A stretch of DNA of 64,000 bases, taken from NCBI RefSeq assembly GCF_000208745.1, contig NC_030851.1:16496784-16560783 (forward strand), written 5' to 3'. Position 1 is the stretch's first letter. Each line of letters begins with the position of its first letter. The translations under genes and the position numbers were made by a program. The notes under the pieces were generated by a model. That model was given only the letters and a program-made list of their open reading frames with translations. It did no database searches and was not told where the DNA came from. The stretch comes from Theobroma cacao (taxonomy: Eukaryota; Streptophyta; Magnoliopsida; Malvales; Malvaceae). Below, piece after piece: positions 32,765 through 44,400 of this stretch.

Positions 32765-33886
32765 TGACTTCAGGATACGTTTAGTTCACATAATAGAATA
32801 GATAATGAATAGAATCGTTATTCTGTAGAAATAGAATAAAGTAAAAATAGTTATTATATAATTTGATTCATGAGAATAGAATAGGATAGAAATTATTATT
32901 ATGATTTATTTCAATGATTGGTTGACAAGAATAGTTTTAGGAATGATTAAGGAATAAGTGGTAAATGATAAAAATACATTTTATTAAAATTAAAGAATTT
33001 TATTTTGTTAAAAGATAAAAGTATTCTAAGTAATAAAATCAAAATACCTTTTTACTATAATTAAATAATATTTTCACCAAAATACAAACATATTTTTGTT
33101 ATAATTTAATGATATTTTGTATTAGAAGATAATTAAACTTTAATTATAATTAAATAATATTTAATATTAAAAAAATAAAATATATTCTTCATTAAATTTA
33201 AATAATACTAAATGATATTTTTTATTACATTTATTATATTCAAATAATATTATTAAATAATATTCTTCATAATATTTATTATAATTAAATAATATTAATA
33301 TATTTTCATTTCTTTTTTCTTAAATAAAATAAAAAATTTTGTATCTTCTGTGCTTTTCACCACCACCGCCCATTAGGGCCCTTCGGAGCAGCACCTTGGG
33401 AGCATTACCTTTACCCTATGTCTTATGTGTTTTGGCCATCAGTTTTGCTTTCTTTGCCTTCCTCTCATCATTTAGCTTTCTTGATCTTCTCCTTGATTTC
33501 ACAAAATGCAGCCTCTCGGGTAGCATCTCGCACTTGATTGGAAATAGATGGCGAAGCAACAAATAAGAGAGAATGGATAGCAGTGGAGCGAGGCGGCAAT
33601 GATCAAAGCTCCAAAATGCAACTGCTTTAGAAAGAGTGAGGAAGAGAGAGAAAAAATAAGTTTAGTATTATTTTATAGTGTAATTTTTTAAATTGTAAAA
33701 AAGTATTTTTATCTAATTTTCTTTTTTTATTCCCAATAACTCAAAAAAGCCATTACCAACGGAGCCTTTGAAATATCTACTCGAGCCTCTCTTAGAATGG
33801 CTACGTTCCATTGAACTAAATGTAATTTTATCTCAAAAATGAGAATGGAGAAAAAATAGTTATTCATTCCCCTAATCAAGCATGCC
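32765..33886. mobile_element. AT-rich non-autonomous repeat block (possible TIR element)
   Basis: The left end 'ggatacgtttagttcacata' (about 32774) loosely matches the reverse complement of the right end ('gggcatgcttgattagggga', about 33865-33887). Both continue into 'gaatagataatgaatag'/'gaatgaataactatt', the sort of ends seen in plant hAT-type MITEs. A second pair-like sequence near 33730-33770 ('aaaggctccgttggtaatgg' in reverse) suggests nested elements. The only coding trace is the RPL24 fragment. Boundaries are tentative. Confidence 0.45.
33350..33541 (-). pseudogene. Ribosomal protein L24 (eL24) C-terminal fragment, processed-type relic
   Basis: Minus-strand frames read 'NQVRDATREAAFCEIKEKIK', then 'DERKAKKAKLMAK' after a one-base shift, then 'GKGNAPK', 'GAAPKGP' and 'GGGGEK' in shifting frames with a stop. 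Plant RPL24 ends in the same order of blocks (VRDAAREAALREIKERIKK, DEKKAKKAE, KGN-PK-AAPK, GGGG-K/R). At least three shifts and one stop exclude function. No intron interrupts the match, which would fit a reverse-transcribed copy. The N-terminal half is missing. The block is richer in G+C than its AT-rich surroundings. The + strand frame over the same bases is an artefact. Confidence 0.82.
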
Positions 33887-33943
33887 CTCAAAAGTAGACT
33901 TCATCATCATATATTTGTGGATTCAGCAAATACAAAACAACTA
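33887..33943 (+). repeat. Direct repeat, right copy (about 57 bp)
   Basis: The stretch 'cctcaaaagtagacttcatc' to 'gattcagcaaatacaaaaca' matches 32684-32740 in the same orientation. See the left copy. Confidence 0.8.
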
Positions 33944-34660
33944 CTACTACAGTGATATACACATCATCGGATTTTATTTGTCCACAGCTTCTGCTTCATT
34001 AAAATAGTTGTCGATATCCTATTTCTAAAAATGTCAACAAATAGGATACTTGCTTCTTTTAGATATTCTAATTCAAACATAATTATTTGATAAAGTATCT
34101 GTGAACTTTATAAATTTTCGTTTAAATTGTAGAATTACTATTTGAATTTGTACTAGAATATTTTAGACATTTAATCATTAAATACCTCTATTTGTTAAAT
34201 ATCTTATTAAAATAAATTTAAAATTAATTTTTATGTATATTATTATTTGAAAATTAAATTAATAAATTAAAATTTCAAATAATATTTATAACAATTAATG
34301 AATTTTAGTGAATATTACATTCATTATGAAATATTTATAAATAAAAACAATATATAAAAAATTAAAAAATTATGATTTATAATTAGATTAGATAATGAGA
34401 ATCCTAAAATGATTACTCAAACTCTACCCAAACTTGTAACAATTAATAATTATACTACTCAAATTGAATTCGATCATAAAATACTTTAATCTTCTTTAAT
34501 TGGATTTTGGATTTGGGTACATACGCCTTACATACATATGGTTCTATCCTTTCGCATCGAACGTACGTTTTTTTCTTAATTACTTTTTTTCCTTCCATAA
34601 AAAGAGAAAAATATCGAATTTATTTGGATTCGGCCCAACGCTTATAAGGTCACACGTCCG
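33944..34660. other. AT-rich spacer upstream of the RAMP4-type gene
   Basis: No gene or clear repeat is recognised. It is strongly AT-rich until about 34620, where base composition changes at the start of the promoter of the gene that follows. Confidence 0.6.
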
Positions 34661-34665
34661 ATTAA

Positions 34666-34684
34666 CCAATTGAACCTCGCCACG
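34666..34684 (+). promoter_or_regulatory. ER stress response element (ERSE), CCAAT-N9-CCACG
   Basis: The sequence CCAATTGAACCTCGCCACG fits the ERSE consensus CCAAT-N9-CCACG exactly. In eukaryotes ERSE is bound by NF-Y (CCAAT) and, in plants, bZIP factors such as bZIP28 during the unfolded protein response. It lies 79 bp 5' of the TATA-like box and about 270 bp 5' of the ATG of a RAMP4-type gene, a known class of UPR target. The CACG half overlaps a G-box core (CACGTG at 34681-34686). A further TGACG motif (34723-34727) is close by. Confidence 0.8.
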
Positions 34685-34762
34685 TGTTTCAATTTGGTCA
34701 GCACCAATGAGAGAGAAGTCGGTGACGTTACGCCCCGAAGCCCTTCAATTGTCCGTCTTCCG

Positions 34763-34770
34763 CTATAAAG
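34763..34770 (+). promoter_or_regulatory. TATA box of the RAMP4-type gene
   Basis: CTATAAAG lies about 180 bp 5' of the start codon. A purine-rich GA leader follows from about 34810. The predicted transcription start would be near 34795; the position is inferred. Confidence 0.65.
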
Positions 34771-34950
34771 AGGTGACTCGTAAATCAGAGACCCGGAGAT
34801 TTTCGCAATAAAGGGAGAGAGGGAGAGGGGGAGAGAGAGAGAGCGAATAGGCCTAGCTGGAAAGGGAAAGAGAAGAATTTGCCTGAAATTTTCGTACGCT
34901 TTCTCCCTGCCACCGTCTCCGGCTACCTGATCTCTCCGTCATCACTCATC

Positions 34951-36067
34951 ATGGTAATTTTTCTATTTCCTCTTTTATTTGTTTTTGTGATCATCGGTTT
35001 CCGGTTTTTACATTTGTCTCTTTTATTAATTTGTTTATATTTTTCTTGATCTGTTTGTAGCTGAATTCGATCTGATCTGATTCTCTGTTTTTCTTTCTTT
35101 TCCTTTCATTTATCTTTTCGAATCCTCCTGGAAAGAATCGATTGTAGATTCCAGAGATTAGCTAAGAACAAAAGCTTTGTAGATCTCAATTTAGCAGATT
35201 TATATACCTAATTATTGGATCATGTAATCGTTTGAAAATTATTTGATTCATTTAATGGGAATTTTAAGTGCATTATCTTTTTGAAAAGTATTATTCATCA
35301 TTGTTATAATCACTTTAGAATTTTTGAATGAAAATTTCTTTCTTTTCAAATTTCATGTAAATCGAATGTTTTTCTAATGTGTCTTTATAAATGTTAAATT
35401 CCGTCACCCAAAAACATTTTTTTTTGAGTGATTGGAAAAAGTTAAATTTTTTTTTTAAAAAAGAATAATTTGTAGTATCCAACATTAAGCGTTGTCCCAT
35501 TTTTTCTGGTTTGTGCAGACAACATCAAGGCGCCTTGCAGACAGGAAGGTGGAGAAGTTCGAGAAGAACATTACAAAGAGAGGAACTGTGCCTGAAACAA
35601 CCACCAAGAAGGGGAAGGATTATCCTGTTGGCCCTTTGCTGCTTGGGTTCTTCATATTCGTTGTTATTGGGTCATGTAAGATTCTTGCCAGTTAATCCTT
35701 CACCAGCCATCCTATTTCCTTATACCTTAATAGTCAACGCTGACTTTTTCATATAGCGGATGCAAGACATTAGTTGATGATGTAGTTTGTTATGTGCATG
35801 TTGGTCGTTGGCATATGATATGTGCTGCTTCTGTATCCATGAGTTTTCTTTGGGTTCATCAATGTTTTGTTTGGGTTATGTTCTTGGGTTGTAATCTTCA
35901 AGGACATTACAAATTAGACTCTAGCGTTTGCTTCCTAGCAATACAACCCACCAGGGTTAGTTGGTAATGAAAAATATTTGCACGGTTTACTGATCAAATT
36001 CTTTTTCATCTCTGTAACAGCTCTCTTCCAGATCATCAGGACAGCGACCAGCGGAGGCATGGCATAA
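34951..36067 (+). CDS. RAMP4/SERP-type stress-associated ER membrane protein, 68 aa, three exons
   Basis: The exons are 34951-34953 (ATG alone), 35519-35675 and 36021-36067, joined by GT-AG introns (34954-35518 and 35676-36020). Together they are 207 nt, encoding 68 residues plus a stop. The protein opens MTTSRRLADRKVEKFEKNIT and continues 'KRGTVPETTTKKGKDYPVGP'. A single hydrophobic segment lies at about residues 39-59 ('LLLGFFIFVVIGSSLFQII') and the tail ends 'TATSGGMA'. The length, the basic N-terminus and one C-terminal membrane span match the RAMP4/SERP1 (YSY6) family. These are tail-anchored ER proteins associated with the Sec61 translocon that help membrane-protein biogenesis under stress. 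The first coding exon holds only the start codon, which makes ORF-based gene finders miss the correct start. An ERSE upstream suggests UPR control. Confidence 0.92.
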
Positions 36068-37237
36068 GTCTGCATCATCCATGTCAAGAAATGGCAGAGG
36101 AGACTTGTCATATTGTGTCCGTTTTTTCTGCTAGTTTGTAGGGAACTGATGATGCATTTACTAGATGTGCTTACTCATATTGTGAAGTACTAAGATTTTG
36201 AATAAGACCTCCCGTCTTGTCTCTTATGTTCTATTTCATAAGTACTCGTTGTTACCTTTTTCATTTCATGAGAATCCAGTTATTCCTACTGCATGAATAT
36301 GATGCTGCTTAACCAACAGATTCACCAGATAATGGTGTTTAATGTCAGCGCAAACTATGGTTTAAAGTTTTGACATGATGATACCTCGATGTCATGGCAT
36401 ATGGTTAGACTGGATAATCAATTTGCTTCTAAGTTATCTTGGAACTCTTGGTTCATAAATTTGCTTCTAATTTTCATGGAAGTTTTAATTCCAAAGATTA
36501 GATGTGTAATGTTCTTGGAATGTGCGCCCATTGAACTTCTATCTCGGCCGTAGATGGTAATACGGTTTAAGTGCTCCACTTTATTCAGGCAGAACTGACT
36601 TGCTGCCGATCCTCTGAGTCTTAAGAGAGAAGACAGTTGGGCAATGGCTGATCTTGGATTCAGAAAAAGATTCAGTGGTGGTGACATACCACCTGAAAGC
36701 CCTCTTTCCATCAAAGATTCAAAATCATCATTTCTAGTTAAAAAGTATGTTCTTCAGGCGTGCAACTGGCTCCCCGTGATCAAACGGTAGGTTGACTGAG
36801 ATTTCAACAATCTTTTTACAAGGACTACCTAGCCAACCAAGTATATTAAAACTAGAACTCTGTTCAGTAACAAACCTATCAGGAGGCAACTAACCACTCA
36901 ATTCTCTGTGTACTATTATCTTAATTCACCATAATTAAACAGACTAACAGAGCTCTTGCACAGCTATTTGCAAACGGCTGCACTTAAAACAAGTCTCTTC
37001 TGAAACTAAAGTTATTCATCCACATGTTTGTACAAAACAAGAAAATAAAGAAAATGGTCAATCTTGTAGAACTGTCATTTACTCCATTAAAACAAATAAA
37101 GAAAATTCGGCTGATGAGAAACTGGCAGCAAAAGCTTGTTATCTGCCAAGCATAAATGCAGTGGCAGATTCAGAAAAATTGGAAAAAACCATCTTTTAAA
37201 TGCCAGTGCTGCCAGAAACACAGTGAAGGGTTGGAAA
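36068..37237. other. 3' UTRs of the RAMP4-type and LCR genes (convergent) and spacer
   Basis: The RAMP4-type and LCR genes are transcribed towards each other across this 1.17-kb gap. The first 250-350 bases probably belong to the RAMP4-type 3' UTR and the last few hundred, on the minus strand, to the LCR 3' UTR. No further gene is recognised; the 98-codon minus frame at 36418-36714 has no domain. Confidence 0.55.
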
Positions 37238-40200
37238 TCAAGCAGTCGCAGTCAGGCACGGGTGAAATGCAGTGCCACATGCAATCCACTGTCGCTTTCT
37301 TCCCCGTGGTACAACACATCCAGGAACCTTCAGCCATTCCCTGCTCATCACATTGTATGTAACTAATCGGTTCATTTGTCTTGATCTCAATGACAACATG
37401 AGCAAACCTTTGTTGCCCAAACAAGTCATTCTAACGTGCTTCCCATAAAACTCTAAGCACCATATGTTTGGCATTCTGTCAACCTCCTTCCACAAGAGCG
37501 TCATCTTCTGCAGCTCCCATATGCACACACAAGTGGCAGCATTTTTGGTCAGCAATCCCACAAGCATGATCCTGCCCTCACACTCTGCAAGTGTGTGGTC
37601 ACTCAGATGTAGTGGGGCTGGGATAATAAATTGCTTCCACACCCCAGTAACCATATTGTAGGACACAATCCCTTCAGGGTCTGACCGCATGAAGTAAAGT
37701 GTGCTATCAATGGAAACTGCTTGTGACCGAAAGTTCAGTGATAGTGGCAGCTTAATGTTTGGGGGCATGTTTCCTGGTCGACTCCATAAATTCTTTACTG
37801 AGTCATAAACTTCATACTCTCCATCACAACCCACCCACAGGATCTGGTAACCTCTAACAGTTGAATACCCATTCAGAGTCATACCCACAGCAACACGCGA
37901 CCACACTTTAACTGACCTAGCTGGCAACTCTTTAAATGACTGAGTCAAAGGGTTGCAGACATAAAAGTTCCTATGACCAATATCAAGAAAGCAAACTAGA
38001 CCACCTGCAGAAGCAACTGGCAGAGCAATCATCTTCGCTGGCAGAAAAGTGATTGTGGGGTGGTGCCATTTCCTAAAGGAGGGGTCATACATGGCTCCAA
38101 CATTCATATTTTCATGAGTAATGGTATAGAACCAGGGATTGGCTTGTGGGACTTCGGCACAATGCTGAGAGAAACTTTGTGAGTCCAGCAAAGAATTCCA
38201 TTTACGGCATACTGAGCGGAAGCGAAAAAATGTGGCAATGGGAAGTCTAGCAATGACAGCTTCAAAAAGGTCTTCTGGGAATTCTTTCCAAATAACTTGT
38301 TCCATAACCTCATGTGTAGGGGTACTTCCAGGTAATTTCCCTCGGTTCCGCTCCTTTCGTGATTTCTTGCTTGGCGGAGGCTTGAAAGATTCCAACATCT
38401 TACAACTTCCAGATTTCCCAGCAGCCATTACGAGACTGTAGTAATCATCTGCAGAACTATCATCGATATTGGGGAAGCACCACCTGTATGGAAGCTAACA
38501 TGAGTTAGTCATGTTTCCTACTTTCTACTTAAATTTGATATAACCTTAATGATTACTAGATAACTACAATAAATTTTAGAACATTTGCTTAAACATGTTT
38601 AAATCTTTAGTAGTAGTGCCAATTGCACCATTGAGCACCTCACATGGTACATATTTAGAATTATTATGATCTGTTTAGTTTAAGCAGGCATAAAGAGATA
38701 GTTCATCAACTTTCCTGTAAAGTGAGTGCAGACTGCAGAGAGATCCCAGATTATCTTTATAAATGAGTGGTGGCAGTAAGTAAAATTGGCATTCACACGT
38801 AAAAGAAAAAAAGAGGGACTTTTTAGCAGCATTTACAATAAATTTTCAGGAGAATTAGTTCACGACTGCAGTGAGTAAATTGATAAAAAACCAAACAGTC
38901 ATAGAAAAAATTGAAGGATGAATAAAAATACAAATTATAGTAGAAAATTTCAAAACAGCATAATATTAATTTATTTGCATCCAATATGAGATGGTTGTGA
39001 ATCAAATTTGAAACTGCAGTTGGTCTCTATGCCCTTTACTTGCAACCTAACCATACCCCCAAGCAGCAACTAGGATAAAGCTATAAGCTACTAATCAAAT
39101 TTACAAAAAAGACAAATGTAAACATCCTACCATTACCCACAAATCAAAAAATCTTTCAACATCATATCCACATAAAAAAAAAGTTGCCTGTGTATGCGGA
39201 GCAACATGTTTCATACGTAACTACAGCCTAATGCTAGAGATTATATCCAAATTTAGTAGGTGATCATGCAAGTAACTAGCAATGCCATCTGGATTTCAAT
39301 GTTCACATCACTTTTGAACTATGATCATTCAACCTGTCACCTGATTTCAATTAAGCCCTTATGTTGCTGGCATTCACTGGATAAACATCTTCGTGGACAT
39401 TTTGTAATAAAAATAATGATGAGCCCAAGCAAAAGTATTGTGCCATGAGAATTTGTATGCTCCAGCCATGATATAATATCATGTTTCCAAACAAGTAAAA
39501 TGTATCTTAGCATCTTCATAACAAAGTAAAACACACTTTAAAATTTTCCTTACCGGCCTTTACCTAACATTTAGAAAAGGAACCTCGAAATGCACCTTAG
39601 CAAGATATATGTTAACCAACTAACATTTTTGTTAGAAAAATAATAATCTTGACCAACTCCAGAAATTGCCTCCGGCACTAATATTTGGACAACGTGAGAT
39701 GCCTATACTAGTTCTAACATACACTAATGTTTCTTGATTAACAGATGAACGAAATTATACTTGAGATATAACTGTTACTGGCTCTTAATCCTTTGAATTT
39801 CAAGAATAGCATGCCTGATAGGTCTACAGCAATCCCTAACAAGTAATCGTGGTATAAATTTAAGCTTAGGAGTTGAAATTTTTTGCTAAAATTTGGACCA
39901 AACATCAAGTACAGGAATGCATCAGAATCACAAACATAACATTCACAGTACTCATCAGAGTTTGTCAAGAATAAGTAACATTGATGAAACGATACATAGA
40001 AGGTAAATGTACAACTGGACCATGACAAAGCTACCTACCTAATCAGTTACACATAACTCTCCCAAGTCATTGTAATTGCTTTCACCATTCAGTCTGTATT
40101 TCTTAGTAATTTATATGAATCCAGAATATGTGCAACAGGATGTTTATGGTATCTAGTGAAAGAGCCCAAATTCATATCACTGCACAGCCAAAGACCTCAT

Positions 40201-41484
40201 TTCTTCCTGTCATTTAATAGAATGTTGACACCAATATGCTGTCAAACTACATGAACTATTAAAAGAAACTTTCAACTATGTGAGGAATGCTTTTCCATAA
40301 AGCATATCTATACAGAAATATTGAGAGAAACACCTACCGTGGAGTATCAACAAGGGAACCAACAGAATTGACAAATGAAATGAGCACACACACACACAAG
40401 CTGAGCATTATGAATTGACCAAGAAGCCAGTCCACTCCACATTCATTTGAAAAATCAAAAGATTTTAAGGAGACCTTGACATGAGTAAAGTCCTACAACA
40501 GTTTGCCCAAGGCCCTGGATTTTGTAGAATTACTAGTAAATTAACTTTCTATATTTCTTGTCATTTAGGAAGGGAAAAGAATTAGGAGAGCTGATTGGTC
40601 TATGGACTGATAATTAGTACAAAATTAAGGTTTACGCCAAGGTTTTCCTGGAAAATCATGAGGCAAACAGTTAATAAATGAGATTCCACATTCATAGTCA
40701 ACCATAATCACAGACTAATCAACAAGAGTAGATATTCAAGTATCATTTATCAAAAGGCAATGGTCAGCAAGTTCAAAGTTGACCATGACAAGATGAAAGG
40801 AAACAGCATCAACCCCTAATAAAGAAAAAAAAAACTAAAAATTACAAAAAGGGGATAAGGAAAACAAAAGCGCAAAGGAGTTAAAAGAGAATCTACGTGA
40901 TTGGAATACGATGAAAGAATAGTGGTGAAAACTTAAAAATGGCATCACTCACTAATTGTTGTGCAAAAGAGTAGAGATAAGTAATAATGATATTTGCAAT
41001 GTAATAAACATGCGGAAGCCTGAAAAGAAAAACAAAACAACAAATTGACAGAGAAACACGACAGCCGCATAACAGCAATTAAACAAAAATCTCAAAACGA
41101 GAAATGCAAACGAAAGGACCTAACATTGGACAACAGAGTAACACAAGATAACCTACGACTAAATCACCTAATAATTGTCAGAAATAAAAAGAAGAAAAAA
41201 AACCCAGAAATGACAGAAGCCGCGAAGGAAATACAAACAAAAATCGTGAAGAAAGACAGAGAAATGTGAGGCGAGAGAGCAAGAAGAAATTGAAGAGATC
41301 TATCTAAGGAGAGAAAGGACTGGAACCTGCGGTGGTGGTCCTCGGGGGGATGGGGCAGTTGGTGGAAGTGAAGAAGGTGAAAGGGAGAGGGAGGGGGAGG
41401 AGGAAGAAGAGGAGGAGAGCCGTAGAGTTGCAAGAGCTCTTGAAGCTGACCGATGAGCTGCCTGAGCATGGCCAGCCCTTCCAT
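37238..41484 (-). CDS. LCR: F-box protein LCR (miR394 target), 467 aa, two coding exons
   Basis: Coding exon 1 is 41484-41327, a GT-AG intron of 2843 bp spans 41326-38484, and coding exon 2 is 38483-37238. The total is 1404 nt, or 467 residues plus stop. From memory this equals the length of Arabidopsis LCR (At1g27340). The start gives 'MEGLAMLRQLIGQLQELLQL'; a further in-frame ATG 22 codons upstream (41550) is possible but less likely. A Pro-rich stretch follows, with the splice at '..DHHR-R-WCFPNIDD'. The F-box spans about residues 116-156 ('IWKEFPEDLFEAVIARLPIA', 'FRSVCRKWNSL'). A kelch-like beta-propeller region follows, with 'VGMTLNG', 'YEVYDS' and 'LVGLLTKNAATCVCIWELQK'. It is predicted to act in an SCF ubiquitin ligase. 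In Arabidopsis LCR restrains stem-cell maintenance and shapes leaves, with mRNA cut by miR394. The miR394 site is intact here. Confidence 0.95.
37468..37487 (-). promoter_or_regulatory. miR394 target site in LCR coding sequence
   Basis: On the + strand the site reads TTGGCATTCTGTCAACCTCC. This equals plant miR394 (UUGGCAUUCUGUCCACCUCC) with a single change at miRNA position 14, the same single mismatch recalled for Arabidopsis LCR. On the mRNA it lies in codons for E-V-D-R-M-P-N (about residues 385-391), within the propeller region. Pairing is perfect at positions 2-13, including the cleavage site at 10/11, so mRNA slicing is expected. Confidence 0.92.
38484..41326 (-). other. 2.84-kb intron of LCR
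   Basis: The donor is GTTCCAG (minus strand, at 41326) and the acceptor is CCATACAG (at 38484). The splice joins 'cgcag' to 'gtggtgcttcc' in phase 2. The intron is AT-rich with no recognisable gene, transposon or structured RNA. Open frames inside it (for example 39738-40028) look like chance frames. Confidence 0.85.
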
Positions 41485-44400
41485 GCCCCAATAGCACCTC
41501 CCCAACAACAAAAAATGAAATTTCCTTTTTCTTTTTTTTGACTCTCCCACCCTTCCTACAAGGAAAAACCAACGCTCTTTCCTTTGCTTTTGTTTTTTCT
41601 CCCTTCAATTCTCTTCCTTTCCCTCTTGAAATGCTGCTCTCTGTCTTTCTTTCTCTTTCTTGTGAGTTAGCCAGTCATCTTTTTCCACGTCATCTGGCCC
41701 ATTACGATAATTTCCTGTAATTATTCTGACCCGCACGCAACTTTGTCCTTGCAATGATCCCACTTGATTTTTACTCGAGTGTCATCTACCTTCTTTTCCA
41801 CTTTTGTCCTTTCTTTTTTCTATGGTTGCCCTCCTCTTTACTTTTTGTCCTTTTTTTAAAATTTAAGAAAGAAAATGAAAAAAAAAAGCTTCAGTAAAAA
41901 ACATATTTATCTCTTTAAGATTATTTGAAACATATAGTTTAGTAAAAAAATACATTCACCCTTTAAATGAAAAGATAAATATATTCTTTGTTATATTTAT
42001 TTTTTAGTTCTTTTTATCTTAGGCTTTTTTGTAACTACAAAATTATGAAATTTAGTTAACCGTATTAGTTTTAAAATCATATTTAATTACTATTAAATTA
42101 AATTTTAATTAAGTTAGATTTTAATCGGATTACAGACTTTTCTTTAATTCAGATATATATTAACTTTGAGATGAATGTATTAAACTATTCCTAGTTCAAA
42201 AAAACAATGGTTAGTAATTTGTAAGAAGAAGTTCAAGGACAAAGAAATTGATTAAAACCAAAAAAAAAAGAAAACGGACAGAAAAAAAAAGGAAAAAAAT
42301 AAACAGATTGATGGTATTTTTAGTGCTTGAAGTACAATTTGAACAAGAATCCTATCATCAATTACTCTTTCAAGAGAGACAAAGAGTGTTTTTCAAACTA
42401 ATGGGAGTAAGTTTATTTTCAATAAAATTTCATGAATGATAATTATTTTTCCTAATTGAATTATATAATTTAACATATTTAATACATAATTCAATTATAA
42501 TTTAATCTGATTAAAACTTAATTTGGTAGTAATTAAAAATGATTTTAGAACTAATTAAATCTTTTAACAGACTATATAGCTGATTAAATCTCACAATTTT
42601 GTAACTAGAAATAAAATGTCTTGAGCAAAACAAAAAAAGAGAAAAGTAATAATAAAAAAAGAAAAAAAAAGGGATAGTCTTGTCTTTTTATTTAAAATTA
42701 ACTTGGTAATTAGCATCATTACATCTTTTAACGTGGTAATTAGCGTCATTCCATCTTTGGTGCATTTTCAACCGAATTTTAGAGAAGGAAGGGGGGGGGG
42801 GGGGGTATGAGGCTATTTTCCGAAAGTAATGAGAGGTAATTATATTTTCTACCAAACTTGAAGAGAGTCTATATATATTTTATCTTTAAATTTACGTCAA
42901 ATTTAATCAGGTATTATAATTGAAAAAAGAGAAATCAAAACTCACTTTAGGATGGAATTGCTCCTGGATATTTGTTTTGGTGATAAAATGCATGTATTTT
43001 CAACTTTATATTAAAAATTATATCAAATATTGATAAAAAAATAATTGGAGTATGGAATAGAAAAGTTTTATGCATTCTTCAAATTCCAAATAAGTTTCGC
43101 AATGACCACCAAACAAACATAAGTCAATTTTTATGCCAAAAAAGCATGCTACTTGTGTTGTGATTAGACTTAATATCCAAATATTTACAGAGTTCATTAG
43201 ATCCATTTATGAAGAGGTATTGGAATAGTCTGTTACCTAAATATTTTTTGAAAATTTTCAATTTTGCAAGAAATAATTTCGAGGTGAAGTAGGATAGATA
43301 TGGGCTTGATCTAAAGGAAAGTTTTTGTGATTCATGCTCTCTCTCTCTCTCTCATCTTCTCCTTTTTCTCTTTTTCTTTTCCCTTAAGGGTTGTTACTAA
43401 CTTAGGTATAAGAGAAGAAAACACTAAAAAAACCTTCGATACTCCATCTTTTGTAAATCCAAATGCCTCTTTCCAATCCAATTCATCCTAATTCAAGTCC
43501 AACCTTGGAAGAGACATTAACCATTTGTAGAAGCAAATCTTTAGTATTTTAAACTATTTTGACCAACGCATAATGCATCGATGAGTTTGAAGATTCAAAA
43601 CAAGTTACCATATTTTATAAATTAAAGAATATATATATATATATATATATATATCTATTTAAAATCAATCAGGTGATTTATATTCATTTCTTTAACACGA
43701 AATATTAACTCTAGAAATTACTTAGAGCATGCATTTTTTCATTCCCTAGAGCAAAAATCATGGAAGAAAACTAAGTAGATAGTAATATTGAAAAATTTAA
43801 AACTTAAAGCAAGAAACACTTTTTTACTACATTTTTAGACGAGGGCATTGAAGTAAAAGGAAAAAAGTGAACACGGTTGGGGTATATGATACCTTCAACA
43901 AAGTGGAATATTTAGTTTGGGGGGCTTAGAGTTAGAGCTTCCACGTGTGTCAAGTGTAAGTGTAGGCTTATTATGGTCAAGAAGACTAACTGACCTTTTT
44001 TGAACTATCTTTGCCTTTACAGGAAGAATATCAACGGCCGAGATAAGATCTCCTCCCGACACTTTCTCTCACTCATTCTTCGTTCCACGCACACGGCATG
44101 ATTGTCCCCACCACTTTTTCCATATTATGATGATTTTGTTTGATTTACGGAAGTACCTACTCGAACTCGATGATGCCCTGCCCGTCTTCTTCTTCTTCTT
44201 CTTTCTTCCCTCTCAAATGACTTATTTGTCCTCCTTTCTCCATTTTCGTTTAGTCAAATTTTACTTTTATTTTTTAAGCTGAGTTAAAACATAACATTAA
44301 ACAAATCAATGCTTATTAGTACACCATTAACGCAACCAAAGAAATTACATAAACGTATGAAAATGGAATAAATTTCAGATTTACCGCGAACATAAAATAG

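Noticed and set aside
33339..33566. 75-codon + strand frame near a higher-GC patch
   Set aside because: The minus strand of the same bases matches RPL24, so the + frame is an antisense artefact.
41045..41541. Lys-rich + strand frames opposite LCR exon 1
   Set aside because: They are antisense to the Pro/Leu-rich LCR exon and to the purine-rich leader.
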